DNA of 49,372 nucleotides from an uncultured Bacteroidota bacterium (GCA_902802755.1 CADCNH010000016.1:1-49372); one strand, 5' to 3'; positions 16,450 to 25,336 are shown, counted from the first letter of the stretch. Notes: a model not told the origin generated them from the letters alone. Program-made: numbers and translations.

Positions 16450-16498
16450 TTACCCCTAACACCTAATACCTAACACCTGTCAACTGTCAACTGTCATC
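16450..16498. repeat. 7-bp tandem array at the sirtuin gene end
   Basis: Seven heptads: TTACCCC, TAACACC, TAATACC, TAACACC, TGTCAAC, TGTCAAC, TGTCATC. It switches from the CTAAC to the GTCAACT family without losing phase, and supplies the sirtuin stop and last residues (MTVDS). Confidence 0.85.
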
Positions 16499-17172
16499 AG
16501 TTTCGCCCGGAGCTGCCGCATGCCTTCGGTAGCTTTTTCCTTGATAAAAATCACCTCACGACGGATGGGCTGAACCTCCTTCGGGTCGATCACATAAATC
16601 GGGATGCCTGTAGGAGCATAATACAACAAACCTGCCGCCGGATATACATTCAACGACGTGCCGATAATAATCAGGATATCAGCGGTTTGCACATGAGCGG
16701 CAGCGTCTTCCAGCAAAGGGACAGATTCACCGAACCATACAATGAAGGGACGCAGGATTCCGCCATCGGCAGCTTTTTCGCCATATTTAATGTCGCGATA
16801 GCCGATATCCTCTACACAACGTTTGCCACGCTCACTGCACGCCTTCGTCAATTCGCCATGCAAATGGATAACATGTGAAGAGCCTCCTCTTTCATGCAGA
16901 TTATCCACATTTTGCGTCACCACCACTACCTCATATTGCCGTTCCAGTTCCGCAATGATTTTGTGCGCATCGTTGGGCTGGCAATGTTCCAGTTCACGGC
17001 GACGGTCATTATAAAATTTAATCATCAACTCGGGATTGCGATACCAGCCGTCGATGCTGGCCACGTCCTCCACATTATAGTTTTCCCAGAGGCCATTGCT
17101 GTCTCTGAAGGTGCTGATGCCGCTTTCCGCGCTCACCCCCGCACCCGACAATACCACTATCTTTTTCATCAT
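16480..17172 (-). CDS. NAD-dependent protein deacylase (sirtuin, Sir2 family)
   Basis: A 230-residue sirtuin that removes acyl groups from lysines using NAD. Seen: NAD-binding GAGVSAESGISTFRDSNGLW (residues 10-29), TQNVDNLHERGG, the catalytic His in HLHGELTKAC, VWFGESVP, and IIIGTSLNVYPAAGLL. The zinc-binding set of four cysteines is incomplete: two Cys (KACSERGKRC) are present and the second pair is missing, as in some bacterial sirtuins. The final residues are encoded by a heptad array. Confidence 0.92.
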   Translation of the reverse strand: MMKKIVVLSGAGVSAESGISTFRDSNGLWENYNVEDVASIDGWYRNPELMIKFYNDRRRELEHCQPNDAHKIIAELERQYEVVVVTQNVDNLHERGGSSHVIHLHGELTKACSERGKRCVEDIGYRDIKYGEKAADGGILRPFIVWFGESVPLLEDAAAHVQTADILIIIGTSLNVYPAAGLLYYAPTGIPIYVIDPKEVQPIRREVIFIKEKATEGMRQLRAKLMTVDS

Positions 17173-17185
17173 TCAAATTTTTCTG

Positions 17186-17193
17186 CAAAGGTA
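17186..17193 (-). promoter_or_regulatory. -7 box for the sirtuin gene
   Basis: Minus strand TACCTTTG, about 15-20 bases before the two possible ATG codons (17172, 17169), giving a very short leader. Confidence 0.45.
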
Positions 17194-17204
17194 CAAATAA
17201 ATAG

Positions 17205-17281
17205 AATTCAAAGTTCAGAATTCAGAATTCAAAATTCAAAACCCCAAACCCCAAACCCAACACTAACCATTCTAACCTTTC
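17205..17281. repeat. 7-bp tandem array between sirtuin and EF-G genes
   Basis: Eleven heptads in register: AATTCAA, AGTTCAG, AATTCAG, AATTCAA, AATTCAA, AACCCCA, AACCCCA, AACCCAA, CACTAAC, CATTCTA, ACCTTTC. Family changes from AATTCAA through AACCCCA to CACTAAC. Confidence 0.8.
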
Positions 17282-17363
17282 TAATCCTTCCATCCTGTAA
17301 TCCTATAATCCTATAATCAATAGCACTCCCCTCGAGCGCAGCGAGACTCCACCAGTCCCTGAT

Positions 17364-17408
17364 CACTAATACCTAACACCTAAGATTTGCTAATTTGCTA
17401 ATTATTAC
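17364..17408. repeat. Short heptad plus octad array carrying the EF-G -33 element
   Basis: Heptads CACTAAT, ACCTAAC, ACCTAAG (17364-17384), then octads ATTTGCTA, ATTTGCTA, ATTATTAC (17385-17408). Confidence 0.7.
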
Positions 17409-17417
17409 GTATCTTTG
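17386..17417 (+). promoter_or_regulatory. Promoter of EF-G
   Basis: TTTG at 17386-17389, 20 bp, TATCTTTG at 17410-17417: a full match to the Bacteroidetes consensus. The -33 element lies in an octad repeat unit. ATG is 49 bases after the -7 box. Confidence 0.75.
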
Positions 17418-17466
17418 CAAACACAACTTAAAATTGTCAAACATTTAATAATCAATAAAATACAAC

Positions 17467-19548
17467 ATGGATTTTCGCATTTCAAAGCTGAGAAACATCG
17501 GAATCGCCGCCCATATCGATGCTGGCAAAACTACCGTTTCAGAACGAATACTATTTTTTACTGGTGTAAACCGCAAGGTTGGTGAGACCCATGATGGTCA
17601 AGCTACCATGGACTTCATGAAGCAGGAGCAGGAACGTGGTATCACCATTGCCTCCGCCGCCATCACCGCACAGTGGAACGACCATCAAATCAACCTGATA
17701 GACACTCCTGGTCACGTGGACTTCACCATCGAAGTGGAGCGCTCACTGCGCGTCATTGACGGCATGGTGGCCGTGTTCTGTGCCGTAGGCGGTGTGGAGC
17801 CCCAGAGTGAAACCGTATGGAACCAGGCCGACAAATACCGTGTGCCCCGTATCGCCTTCGTCAACAAAATGGACCGCACCGGCGCGGATTTCAACGAGGT
17901 GGTTAACCAGATGAACAATTACCTCGGTGCTAACGCTTTGCCTATCCAATTACCCATCGGTTCCGAAAACACCTTCCAAGGCATGATTGACCTGGTGGGC
18001 ATGAAAGCCATCACTTTTTCTGAAAAAGAGCGCATTGTGAGTGAAATTCCCGACGAGCTGAAAGCACAGGCCATGCAGGCCCGCAACTTCCTCATCGAGA
18101 AGCTGGCCGACTACAACGACAAGGTGGCCGAATGCTACCTCGAAGAGACTGATGTGGATGAGGATGTGCTGAAACAAGCTATCCGCGAGGCGACCATCAA
18201 GTTGCTGGTGACCCCTGTCTTGTGTGGCGCCGCCTACAAAAACAAAGGCATCCAGTTGCTGCTCGACGCCATTGTCGATTACCTGCCCTCTCCCACCGAC
18301 AAAGGAGCGGTCATCGCCCACGACCCCGACGACGAGGAGAAGACCATCCAGCGCCAACCTTCTCTGAATGAGCCGTTTTCAGCTTTGGCATTCAAACTCA
18401 TCAACGACCCGTACGTAGGCCAACAAACATTCATCCGCATCTTCAGCGGCAAGCTGAGCAGTGGCATGAGTTTATACAATGTCAACAAGGGCAAGAACGA
18501 GCGTGTGGGCCGCATCTTCCGCATCAAGGCCAAGGAACGCGAGGAAATCAGCGAGGCCGGCGCCGGCGAAATCATCGCCTTGGTGGGTATGAAATACACC
18601 CGTACCGGTGACACACTATGCGACGAAAACCATCCCGTACTGCTCGAATCCATCCAGGTGCCCCCTGCCGTTATCGAGATGAAAGTCAATATCGAGGACA
18701 AGAAAAACCGCGACAAACTGGGCGAAGCACTGGCCAAGCTAACCAACGAAGACCCCTCTTTCCACTCGCATTTTGACGAAGAAACCGAAGAGACCATCAT
18801 TGCCGGCATGGGCGAATTACACTTGGAAATTCTGGTGGAGCGTATCCGCGACGAGTTCAAGGTGCCCATCAGCGTGGGTGCACCTTCAGTATCTTTCCGT
18901 GAAACCATCACCACCGAAACCGAGAGCAACTACAAGCACGCCAAGCAGAGCGGCGGCAAGGGCCAGTATGCCCATACCGTCATCCGTTTCGAACCCAATC
19001 CAGGCAAGGGCTTCGAGTTTGTGGATATGACCAAGGGCGGTGTCATCCCCAAGGAATACATGCCCTCCATCCAGAAAGGCTTGCTGGCCGCCATGGCCAA
19101 GAGTCCCGTGGCCGGCTATCCCGTGGTGGATGTCAAGTGTGTCCTTCTCGATGGCAGCTTCCACCCTGTAGATTCCAGCGACATGGCCTTCCAACTCTGC
19201 GCCGCCATGTGCTTCAAGCAAGGCTTCAAAAAGGCTAATCCTGTGCTGCTCGAACCCATGATGAAGATTGAGGTCAACACCCCGGATGACTACATCGGCA
19301 ATGTGACCCGCGACATCAACAAACGTCGCGGCCGTATCGAGAACATGCGCCGTTTCAGAAAAGGATCGCAGAAACTCGACGGTTTCATTCCGTTGATGGA
19401 AATGTTCGGCTATGCCACCGCCCTGCGTAACATCACCAGCGGCCGTGCCAACTACTCCATGGAATTCTACCAATATGCCCCGATGCCTGCCGCCAAACAA
19501 GAGGAAATTATCAAGCAACGAATCGCCGAAGAAAAGGACAACAAATAA
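17467..19548 (+). CDS. fusA: Elongation factor G
   Basis: A 693-residue translational GTPase that moves tRNAs and mRNA through the ribosome. G motifs are intact: G1 [10 protein letters not shown] (near 14), G2 region [10 protein letters not shown]3 DTPGHVDF (near 79), G4 NKMDR (near 133). Domains II-V follow, with domain [17 protein letters not shown] and domain [10 protein letters not shown] and [18 protein letters not shown]. The length is usual. It is not next to rpsL/rpsG, where the main fusA gene normally lies in Bacteroidetes, so this may be a second EF-G; one copy cannot decide that. Confidence 0.93.
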   Translation: MDFRISKLRNIGIAAHIDAGKTTVSERILFFTGVNRKVGETHDGQATMDFMKQEQERGITIASAAITAQWNDHQINLIDTPGHVDFTIEVERSLRVIDGMVAVFCAVGGVEPQSETVWNQADKYRVPRIAFVNKMDRTGADFNEVVNQMNNYLGANALPIQLPIGSENTFQGMIDLVGMKAITFSEKERIVSEIPDELKAQAMQARNFLIEKLADYNDKVAECYLEETDVDEDVLKQAIREATIKLLVTPVLCGAAYKNKGIQLLLDAIVDYLPSPTDKGAVIAHDPDDEEKTIQRQPSLNEPFSALAFKLINDPYVGQQTFIRIFSGKLSSGMSLYNVNKGKNERVGRIFRIKAKEREEISEAGAGEIIALVGMKYTRTGDTLCDENHPVLLESIQVPPAVIEMKVNIEDKKNRDKLGEALAKLTNEDPSFHSHFDEETEETIIAGMGELHLEILVERIRDEFKVPISVGAPSVSFRETITTETESNYKHAKQSGGKGQYAHTVIRFEPNPGKGFEFVDMTKGGVIPKEYMPSIQKGLLAAMAKSPVAGYPVVDVKCVLLDGSFHPVDSSDMAFQLCAAMCFKQGFKKANPVLLEPMMKIEVNTPDDYIGNVTRDINKRRGRIENMRRFRKGSQKLDGFIPLMEMFGYATALRNITSGRANYSMEFYQYAPMPAAKQEEIIKQRIAEEKDNK

Positions 19549-19575
19549 TTGTTCCAAAAAAAACTTAATTTCCCC

Positions 19576-19605
19576 TTGCTATTCCAAGAATTTAATATAC
19601 ATTTG
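19576..19605 (+). promoter_or_regulatory. Promoter of the panC-panD-gpmA cluster
   Basis: TTG (19576-19578), 19 bp, TACATTTG (19598-19605). ATG 19624 follows after 18 bases. Confidence 0.65.
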
Positions 19606-19623
19606 CAGATTAAAATTAAAGTT

Positions 19624-20160
19624 ATGAAGAAATTTGCATTTGTTATTGTAATATGCTTACTTTCAACGAGTAGCAGTTTTTCCCAGAATCTCAAATGGGA
19701 AAATGACGAGGAAAAATCTTACCAAATCCCCGTGGGGCTTTGCACGTGGAGCGACCTTGAACAGGCCGAATTCTTCTACATTGTCAGAAACAATTCAGGA
19801 AACGTGATCCTGAATGCCGATGCAACAGTCAATCTCGCAGAAGTTCTTGAATCACAACCAAATACCAAGTATGAAATCGATGCTTATTTCGGTGCTTGGG
19901 ATGAAGAATCTCTTAAACAACTCCCTCATTTCTATGCTTTTGTTATGACCATGGGAGCCAAATACCAGCAACCTATCGAATACAAGCTCATCGGCTGCAA
20001 CCGCGAATTTAATGACAACTATAACGACATGGTGCCTCCCACATTGCCCTATTATGCCATCTACCGCATCGACAATGGGGAACGCGTAGTTATCGGAGAA
20101 ATCCTTGAACAACCCAAGCTTTCTTTTGAAGAAGATGTTCTGAATATTATAAAACACTAA
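19624..20160 (+). CDS. Exported thioredoxin-fold-like protein lacking the CXXC motif
   Basis: A 178-residue protein with a signal peptide (MKKFAFVIVICLLSTSSSFS, cut before QNLKW). The end resembles thioredoxin-like proteins of Bacteroidetes: YKLIGCNREF, then a cis-Pro-like PPTLPYYAIYRIDNGERVVIG and EDVLNIIKH. At the place of CXXC there is SDLEQAEFF with no cysteines, so redox activity is unlikely; a binding role is possible. The fold assignment is inferred from pattern only. I start at ATG 19624 because of the signal peptide and the promoter at 19576-19605. It is four bases ahead of panC. Confidence 0.65.
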   Translation: MKKFAFVIVICLLSTSSSFSQNLKWENDEEKSYQIPVGLCTWSDLEQAEFFYIVRNNSGNVILNADATVNLAEVLESQPNTKYEIDAYFGAWDEESLKQLPHFYAFVMTMGAKYQQPIEYKLIGCNREFNDNYNDMVPPTLPYYAIYRIDNGERVVIGEILEQPKLSFEEDVLNIIKH

Positions 20161-20164
20161 TTAT

Positions 20165-21001
20165 ATGCTCGTAGTCAAAACTATTGAAGAATTAAAAGAC
20201 GTGGTCTTCCGCGTTAAAAGCAATGGCAAATCAGTAGGACTTGTTCCCACCATGGGTGCCTTGCATGATGGCCATCTGTCGCTGATGAAGAGAGCCAAAC
20301 AGGAAAACGAAGTAGTGGTCTGCTCTATTTTTGTCAACCCGGTTCAGTTCAACAATCCTGTTGACTTGGAGAAATATCCGCGCGACGTGGAAGGTGACTT
20401 GCAAAAAATCGAACCCTACGTGAATGTGGTTTTCACACCAACCGCCGAGGAGGTTTTCCCTGAGCCACCCAAAGAAGTCTATGACTTCGGCCAGCTCGAC
20501 AAAGTGATGGAAGGAGCTTTCCGCCCCGGACATTTCAACGGTGTAGGCATCATCGTCAAACGTTTGTTTGATTGGACCAATCCCGACAAAGCCTATTTCG
20601 GTGAGAAAGACTTCCAGCAGTTGGTAATCATCAAGCATTTGGTGAAAGAATACGGGCTCAAGACCCAGGTTGTCCCCTGCCCCATCGTACGCGAGGCCAG
20701 CGGTTTAGCCATGAGCTCCCGCAACCAGCGTCTTTCGGTGGAAGACCGTATCAAAGCCGCCAACATCTACCGCATTCTCACTGAATCACTGCGACTGAAA
20801 GAAGAACCCATACAGGACATCAAGGATTTTGTAATCAATGAAATCAACAAAATCGACGGTTTCAAACTCGATTACTACGAAATCGTTGACGATATGACCC
20901 TGCAACCCGTTGAGTTCAAGGATTTATCCAACGGTATCATCGGTTGTATCGCTGTCTATGTCGGCGAAGTAAGACTGATTGACAATATCAGATACAAATA
21001 A
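20165..21001 (+). CDS. panC: Pantoate--beta-alanine ligase
   Basis: A 278-residue enzyme that joins pantoate and beta-alanine with ATP to make pantothenate, the last step of vitamin B5 synthesis. Seen: the HIGH-type motif VPTMGALHDGHLSLM (near residue 26), FVNPVQFN, GHFNGVGIIVKRLF (near 125), YFGEKDFQQL and AMSSRNQRLS (KMSKS equivalent, near 181). Full length. Next to panD, which makes its beta-alanine. Confidence 0.96.
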   Translation: MLVVKTIEELKDVVFRVKSNGKSVGLVPTMGALHDGHLSLMKRAKQENEVVVCSIFVNPVQFNNPVDLEKYPRDVEGDLQKIEPYVNVVFTPTAEEVFPEPPKEVYDFGQLDKVMEGAFRPGHFNGVGIIVKRLFDWTNPDKAYFGEKDFQQLVIIKHLVKEYGLKTQVVPCPIVREASGLAMSSRNQRLSVEDRIKAANIYRILTESLRLKEEPIQDIKDFVINEINKIDGFKLDYYEIVDDMTLQPVEFKDLSNGIIGCIAVYVGEVRLIDNIRYK

Positions 21002-21052
21002 TTCATAAACAGATAATTACAAAGGATTATTGTCTAAAAACATAATCAGAAA

Positions 21053-21394
21053 ATGCAAATAGAAGTATTAAAGTCCAAAATCCATCGGGTCAATGTTACC
21101 GAAGCCAATCTTAATTATGTAGGCAGCATTACCATCGATGAGACCCTGATGGATGCCGCCAATCTTATTGAAAATGAGAAGGTTCAGGTTTTAGACATGA
21201 ACAACGGCGAGCGCTTTGAGACCTACGTTATCAAAGGAAAAAAAGACTCTGGCGTAATCTGCCTGAACGGTCCCGCAGCCCGCAAGGTGCAAGTCGGTGA
21301 CATAGTGGTCATTATCTCATACGCCACCATGGACTTTGAAGAGGCTAAACACTTCAAGCCCAGCATTATATTCCCCGAGAACAATAAAATCTAA
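21053..21394 (+). CDS. panD: Aspartate 1-decarboxylase (pyruvoyl enzyme)
   Basis: A 113-residue precursor that converts aspartate to beta-alanine for panC. The self-cleavage site is visible: [11 protein letters not shown], cutting between Gly24 and Ser25 so that the Ser becomes the pyruvoyl group. [20 protein letters not shown] is the family core. It follows panC after 51 bases and ends seven bases before gpmA. Confidence 0.96.
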   Translation: MQIEVLKSKIHRVNVTEANLNYVGSITIDETLMDAANLIENEKVQVLDMNNGERFETYVIKGKKDSGVICLNGPAARKVQVGDIVVIISYATMDFEEAKHFKPSIIFPENNKI

Positions 21395-21401
21395 ACACAC
21401 T

Positions 21402-22148
21402 ATGTATAAGCTTATTTTAGTCAGACACGGACAGAGTGTCTGGAACCAGGAAAACCGTTTTACTGGATGGACCGATGTTGATTTGAGCGAACGCGGCATG
21501 AATGAGGCCCGCGAAGCCGGTGCCGAACTGAAAGCCGGTGGTTTTAACATTCGCTATTGCTACACATCCATGCTCACCAGAGCCATCAAAACCCTGAACA
21601 TTATACTGGATGAAATGGGACTTTTGTGGTTGCCCGTAGAGAAAACATGGCGTCTGAATGAGAAGCACTACGGTTTTTTGCAGGGCATGAACAAAAAAGA
21701 GATGGTAGACAAATACGGCAGCGAGCAGGTGCAGATCTGGCGCCGCAGCTTCAGCGTGGCACCACCCGCTATTCCCCTGGATGACCCACGACACCCCGCC
21801 CATGACATTCGTTACGAAAGTTTTCCAGAAGCCGAAGCCAAACCCGGCACTGAATCATTGTTAGACACCACCAATCGTATTATCCCTCTTTGGGAAAACA
21901 ACATACGTCCGAAATTGCAGGAATGCAAGGAAGTGCTCATCGCTGCCCATGGCAACAGCCTCAGAGGTCTGCTCAAACATCTGAAACAGATTCCCGATGA
22001 CGAAATTGCCGCTTTGAATATTCCTACCGGTGTTCCACTCGTACTGGAATTCGATGACAATATGAAACTGGTAAAGGACTATTACCTGATTGATGAGGAA
22101 ACTTTGAAGAAAAAAATTGAAGAAGTAGCCAACCAAACCAAAAAATAA
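21402..22148 (+). CDS. gpmA: 2,3-bisphosphoglycerate-dependent phosphoglycerate mutase
   Basis: A 248-residue glycolytic enzyme interconverting 3- and 2-phosphoglycerate through a phosphohistidine. Seen: VRHGQSVWNQENRFTGW near residue 8 with the catalytic His, the DVDLSERG pattern, EKHYGFLQGMNK, and the second His in AAHGNSLRGLLKHL. A longer frame begins inside panD; the ATG at 21402 gives the family start MYKLILVRHG and is chosen. Confidence 0.95.
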   Translation: MYKLILVRHGQSVWNQENRFTGWTDVDLSERGMNEAREAGAELKAGGFNIRYCYTSMLTRAIKTLNIILDEMGLLWLPVEKTWRLNEKHYGFLQGMNKKEMVDKYGSEQVQIWRRSFSVAPPAIPLDDPRHPAHDIRYESFPEAEAKPGTESLLDTTNRIIPLWENNIRPKLQECKEVLIAAHGNSLRGLLKHLKQIPDDEIAALNIPTGVPLVLEFDDNMKLVKDYYLIDEETLKKKIEEVANQTKK

Positions 22149-22156
22149 GGCAAGGG

Positions 22157-22897
22157 ATGGCGCGAACAAAGAAGCCAACTTATAATTTTAACGATTTCTT
22201 CGGCAATACCAACCAATATCACCTGTTAGGAGCGCAAACCGGAGAATCGTTTTTCGCTTTTTTGGCGCAGCTGGAGCGCTATCTGCATACCGATGTGCGC
22301 ACAATTGGCGACATAGAGTACCACAGCAAGGATTACGACTGCCTATACCAGATGGCCTTTGCCAGAATCACGGAGCCCTGCCAGATTACGTTGATAATTT
22401 TGGAGAACAAGAGCACCCTGTTCAATCAGAAGGGTTACCCAACTGCCAAGAAAGAAAGGAATCTCTCGTTTCATACGCTGTCACTGTTCGATGAATTCTG
22501 CTATATACTGAACTCGCAGGGCATTTACATTCACCCGTGGGAGCATACCGACTGCGACTACCTCTTGCTCTATTATGCGCACAAGGACAGCAATATCAGC
22601 AGTTTCCACGAAACGCTCCAGCGCATTCCCAAGGCAAGGACCATGACCACCGACAACCTTTTTGCCGAAGATGTACCCGACAAGGAGAAAAGCACAAAGC
22701 GAAAATTCTTCGAGGACATTTTTTGCACGGCGGAAATCAAAATCGCCCAGTGGGAGCAAGATAATACCAAGAGGCTCTTGGGCAATACAAAGCTTCCCGA
22801 CAACAACCTGCCTGAAATATTCTCCCTTTACGAAGGCATCACCCCTGTCTTCACCAGTGAATACATGGAGTTTGTGCAGAGAGACCCGAGCTATTAA
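22157..22897 (+). CDS. Unknown soluble protein, last gene of the pan/gpm cluster
   Basis: A 246-residue protein with no signal peptide or membrane segment that I can recognise. It starts eight bases after gpmA, so it is probably co-transcribed. Visible parts: an N-terminal FFGNTNQYHLLGAQTGESFF, a middle ITLIILENKSTLFN that looks like a buried beta strand plus an acidic residue, a hydrophobic strand DYLLLYYAHKDSN, and an aromatic-rich C-terminus. The lysine/glutamate strand could be a degenerate nuclease-like core, but this is a weak guess. Confidence 0.75.
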   Translation: MARTKKPTYNFNDFFGNTNQYHLLGAQTGESFFAFLAQLERYLHTDVRTIGDIEYHSKDYDCLYQMAFARITEPCQITLIILENKSTLFNQKGYPTAKKERNLSFHTLSLFDEFCYILNSQGIYIHPWEHTDCDYLLLYYAHKDSNISSFHETLQRIPKARTMTTDNLFAEDVPDKEKSTKRKFFEDIFCTAEIKIAQWEQDNTKRLLGNTKLPDNNLPEIFSLYEGITPVFTSEYMEFVQRDPSY

Positions 22898-22909
22898 TTT
22901 GCTAATTAA

Positions 22910-24019
22910 CTACGACCTCACATCCATCGCATTTCTTAATGCACGGCCTATCAGCATGAACGAAAGTACCAACAGCATGATAGCAATACCTGGCACAATG
23001 GCCAAGTAGGCATTGTCAATGACGATATAGGCGTAATTTTCCTTCATCATCATGCCCCAGGAGGGAGTTGGTGGCTGCACGCCCAAACCTAAGAAGCTCA
23101 AGCCGGCTTCCATCAAAATGGCAGAGGAAAAATTGGAGGCGGCAATTACCACCACCGTGCCGAACACATTCGGCAAGATATGCTTGAAAATAATATGAAA
23201 TCCGTTGTAACCCAAAGCTTTGCCAGACTCCACGAAGTCCTGCTCCCGCAAACTGATAACCTGTCCACGAACCACACGGGCAACATCCACCCACATGGTC
23301 AAGCCCATGGCGACAAAAATCTGCCAAAAGCCTTTGCCTAAGGCGAAACTGATAGCTATCACCAGCAACAGAGTCGGAATCGACCACACCACATTGATGA
23401 TGTACATCAGGATATCATCGACTTTGCCTCGGTAATAACCCGCCACAGCACCCACTAAAATACCGATAATCAGTGCAATAAACACCGAAATCAGACCCAC
23501 TGCCAAACTGATACGGGTGCCCATCATCAGCTGGCTGAGCACATCACGGCCATAACGGTCGGTACCCAATAAAAAACGCTTGGTTATCACAGGCTTGTCC
23601 GGACTCAAATCAGACAGTGCATAATACTGATAATCACTGCTTTCTTGATGGCCAAACAGAATAACCATCAAGGAGTCACCATGCTGTTGATAGGAGTCAA
23701 TCGGAATAGTCGAATAAAATGAGGGCTGGCCAAAGAGCATCTTGGAGAAAACATTGCGTTTCTCCACTTCCCTACTCTGCTTTACCTGCAGCAACTGCAC
23801 CTGAAAACCGGGCTTCTGCAATGCAATCTCCAACTGCTGGTGATTGCAATACGGCGTAGAATCAGGCGTAATCAGATAGCCCAATACCGCTATAATCACC
23901 ATCAGCAGGATATAGCCAAGCGAAATCATGCCCTGTCTCTCCTTCTTGAACCGCTGCCAGGTCAGTTCAGAAAGAGAGACGGACTTGTAATTCTTGGGTT
24001 TTCGCTTGAAAATACTCAA
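22910..24019 (-). CDS. Peptide/nickel-type ABC transporter permease (OppC/DppC family)
   Basis: A 369-residue inner-membrane permease. The N-terminus has the OppC_N helix (RQGMISLGYILLMVIIAVLGYL); residues 150-360 form the BPD_transp_1 domain, starting RFLLGTDRYGRDVLSQLMMG and with the EAA loop ESGKALGYNGFHIIFKHILPN. The family imports oligopeptides or metals using separate ATPases. An insert of about 100 residues after the first helix (residues 55-150, extracytoplasmic) is longer than in E. coli OppC, common in Bacteroidetes. The start is TTG at 24019, giving SIFKRKPKNYKSVSLSEL as in homologues. No partner genes are adjacent. Confidence 0.87.
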   Translation of the reverse strand: MSIFKRKPKNYKSVSLSELTWQRFKKERQGMISLGYILLMVIIAVLGYLITPDSTPYCNHQQLEIALQKPGFQVQLLQVKQSREVEKRNVFSKMLFGQPSFYSTIPIDSYQQHGDSLMVILFGHQESSDYQYYALSDLSPDKPVITKRFLLGTDRYGRDVLSQLMMGTRISLAVGLISVFIALIIGILVGAVAGYYRGKVDDILMYIINVVWSIPTLLLVIAISFALGKGFWQIFVAMGLTMWVDVARVVRGQVISLREQDFVESGKALGYNGFHIIFKHILPNVFGTVVVIAASNFSSAILMEAGLSFLGLGVQPPTPSWGMMMKENYAYIVIDNAYLAIVPGIAIMLLVLSFMLIGRALRNAMDVRS

Positions 24020-24023
24020 AATA

Positions 24024-24114
24024 GGGATTAGGTTTTAGGGGTTAGAAATTAGAGGAAAGTGTATAAGGTACTGAATTCAAAATTCATTTTTTAGTCACTA
24101 ACCCCTAACCACTA
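24024..24114. repeat. 7-bp tandem array with inverted halves (13 units)
   Basis: 13 heptads: GGGATTA, GGTTTTA, GGGGTTA, GAAATTA at the left; GAATTCA, AAATTCA in the middle; GTCACTA, ACCCCTA, ACCACTA at the right. The left part reads GGTTAG and the right CTAACC, so the ends could pair as a hairpin (AGGGGTTAG with CTAACCCCT). Confidence 0.75.
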
Positions 24115-24115
24115 A

Positions 24116-25195
24116 TTAGCAGCGGTCGATAGCATTCAAGTCGGCGAAGGCCACTTTCAGACGTTCAACCACAGATTTCTCGCCTTCACGCAGGAATGCG
24201 CGCGGGTCGTAGTATTTCTTGTTGGGCTTGTCCTCGCCTTCGGGGTTACCAATCTGGCTTTGCAGGTAAGCCTCATTCTTCTTGTAGTAATTCATCACGC
24301 CCAACCAGAAAGCCCACTGGGTATCGGTGTCGATATTCATCTTCACCACACCGTAATTGATGGCTTCCTTGATTTTTTCAGGTTCCGAACCCGAACCGCC
24401 ATGGAACACAAAGTTCACCGGATTTTCCGCAGTATGGAATTTCTCCTGGATATACTTCTGGGAATTATGCAGGATGATGGGTTCCAGTTTCACATTACCG
24501 GGTTTGTAAACGCCATGAACATTACCGAAAGAGGCAGCGATGGTGAAATTCGGGCTGACTTTCATCAGTTCTTCGTATGCGTATGCCACATCCTCGGGCT
24601 GAGTATATAAACGGGCGCTGTCAACACCACTGTTGTCCACACCGTCTTCCTCACCACCGGTAATACCCAACTCAATTTCCAAAGTCATGTCAATTTTAGC
24701 CATGCGGGCCAGATATTTCTTGCAGATTTCGATGTTCTCTTTCAGCGGCTCCACAGAAAGGTCGAGCATGTGAGAGCTGAACAACGGTTTGCCATGCTGT
24801 GCGTAATATTTCTCACCTGCATCCAACAGACCGTCGATCCAAGGCAGCAATTTCTTGGCGGCATGGTCGGTATGGATAATCACTGGAATACCGTATTTTT
24901 CGGCCACCTGGTGAATGTGCATAGCACCGGAGATTGCACCTTCGATGGCAATCTTCTCACCCTCATTGCTCAGCGATTTGCCAGCATAGAAATGAGCACC
25001 GCCATTGGAAAACTGGATCATAACGGGAGAATTAACTGCTTTGGCAGCTTCCAATACCGCATTGATGGAGTTGGTACCCACCACATTCACTGCGGGAAGA
25101 GCGAACTTCTCAGCCTTGGCGATTCTGAATATTTCCTGAACATCTTTGCCGACTGCAACACCGGCTTTCACTTTTGATAAAACTTTTTCTGACAT
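24116..25195 (-). CDS. fbaA: Fructose-bisphosphate aldolase, class II (type A)
   Basis: A 359-residue zinc enzyme that splits fructose 1,6-bisphosphate. Seen: VIIHTDHAAKKLLPWIDGL (near residue 106) with zinc and catalytic residues, LEIELGITGGEEDGVDNSGV (near 172), and the phosphate-binding FHGGSGS with NIDTDTQWA near the end. It belongs to the longer FbaA class like E. coli FbaA. The promoter is at 25241-25269, next to an octad array. Confidence 0.95.
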   Translation of the reverse strand: MSEKVLSKVKAGVAVGKDVQEIFRIAKAEKFALPAVNVVGTNSINAVLEAAKAVNSPVMIQFSNGGAHFYAGKSLSNEGEKIAIEGAISGAMHIHQVAEKYGIPVIIHTDHAAKKLLPWIDGLLDAGEKYYAQHGKPLFSSHMLDLSVEPLKENIEICKKYLARMAKIDMTLEIELGITGGEEDGVDNSGVDSARLYTQPEDVAYAYEELMKVSPNFTIAASFGNVHGVYKPGNVKLEPIILHNSQKYIQEKFHTAENPVNFVFHGGSGSEPEKIKEAINYGVVKMNIDTDTQWAFWLGVMNYYKKNEAYLQSQIGNPEGEDKPNKKYYDPRAFLREGEKSVVERLKVAFADLNAIDRC

Positions 25196-25240
25196 GGTAA
25201 TTTATTTTATGAACTAAATATTTTTAAAGATATCAATCTG

Positions 25241-25269
25241 CAAAGATACAAAATTTTTTAATTTGCCAA
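25241..25269 (-). promoter_or_regulatory. Promoter of fbaA
   Basis: Minus strand -7 TATCTTTG (25241-25248), with TTG (25267-25269) 18 bp upstream, lying in the first octad of the array 25260-25331. Confidence 0.6.
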
Positions 25270-25331
25270 TTAGTCAATGTGCTAATGTGCCGATATAATT
25301 AGCAAATTGGTTAATTAGTTAATGAGCAAAT
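25260..25331. repeat. 8-bp tandem array upstream of fbaA (9 units)
   Basis: Octads: AATTTGCC, AATTAGTC, AATGTGCT, AATGTGCC, GATATAAT, TAGCAAAT, TGGTTAAT, TAGTTAAT, GAGCAAAT. Confidence 0.8.
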
Positions 25332-25336
25332 TAAGA

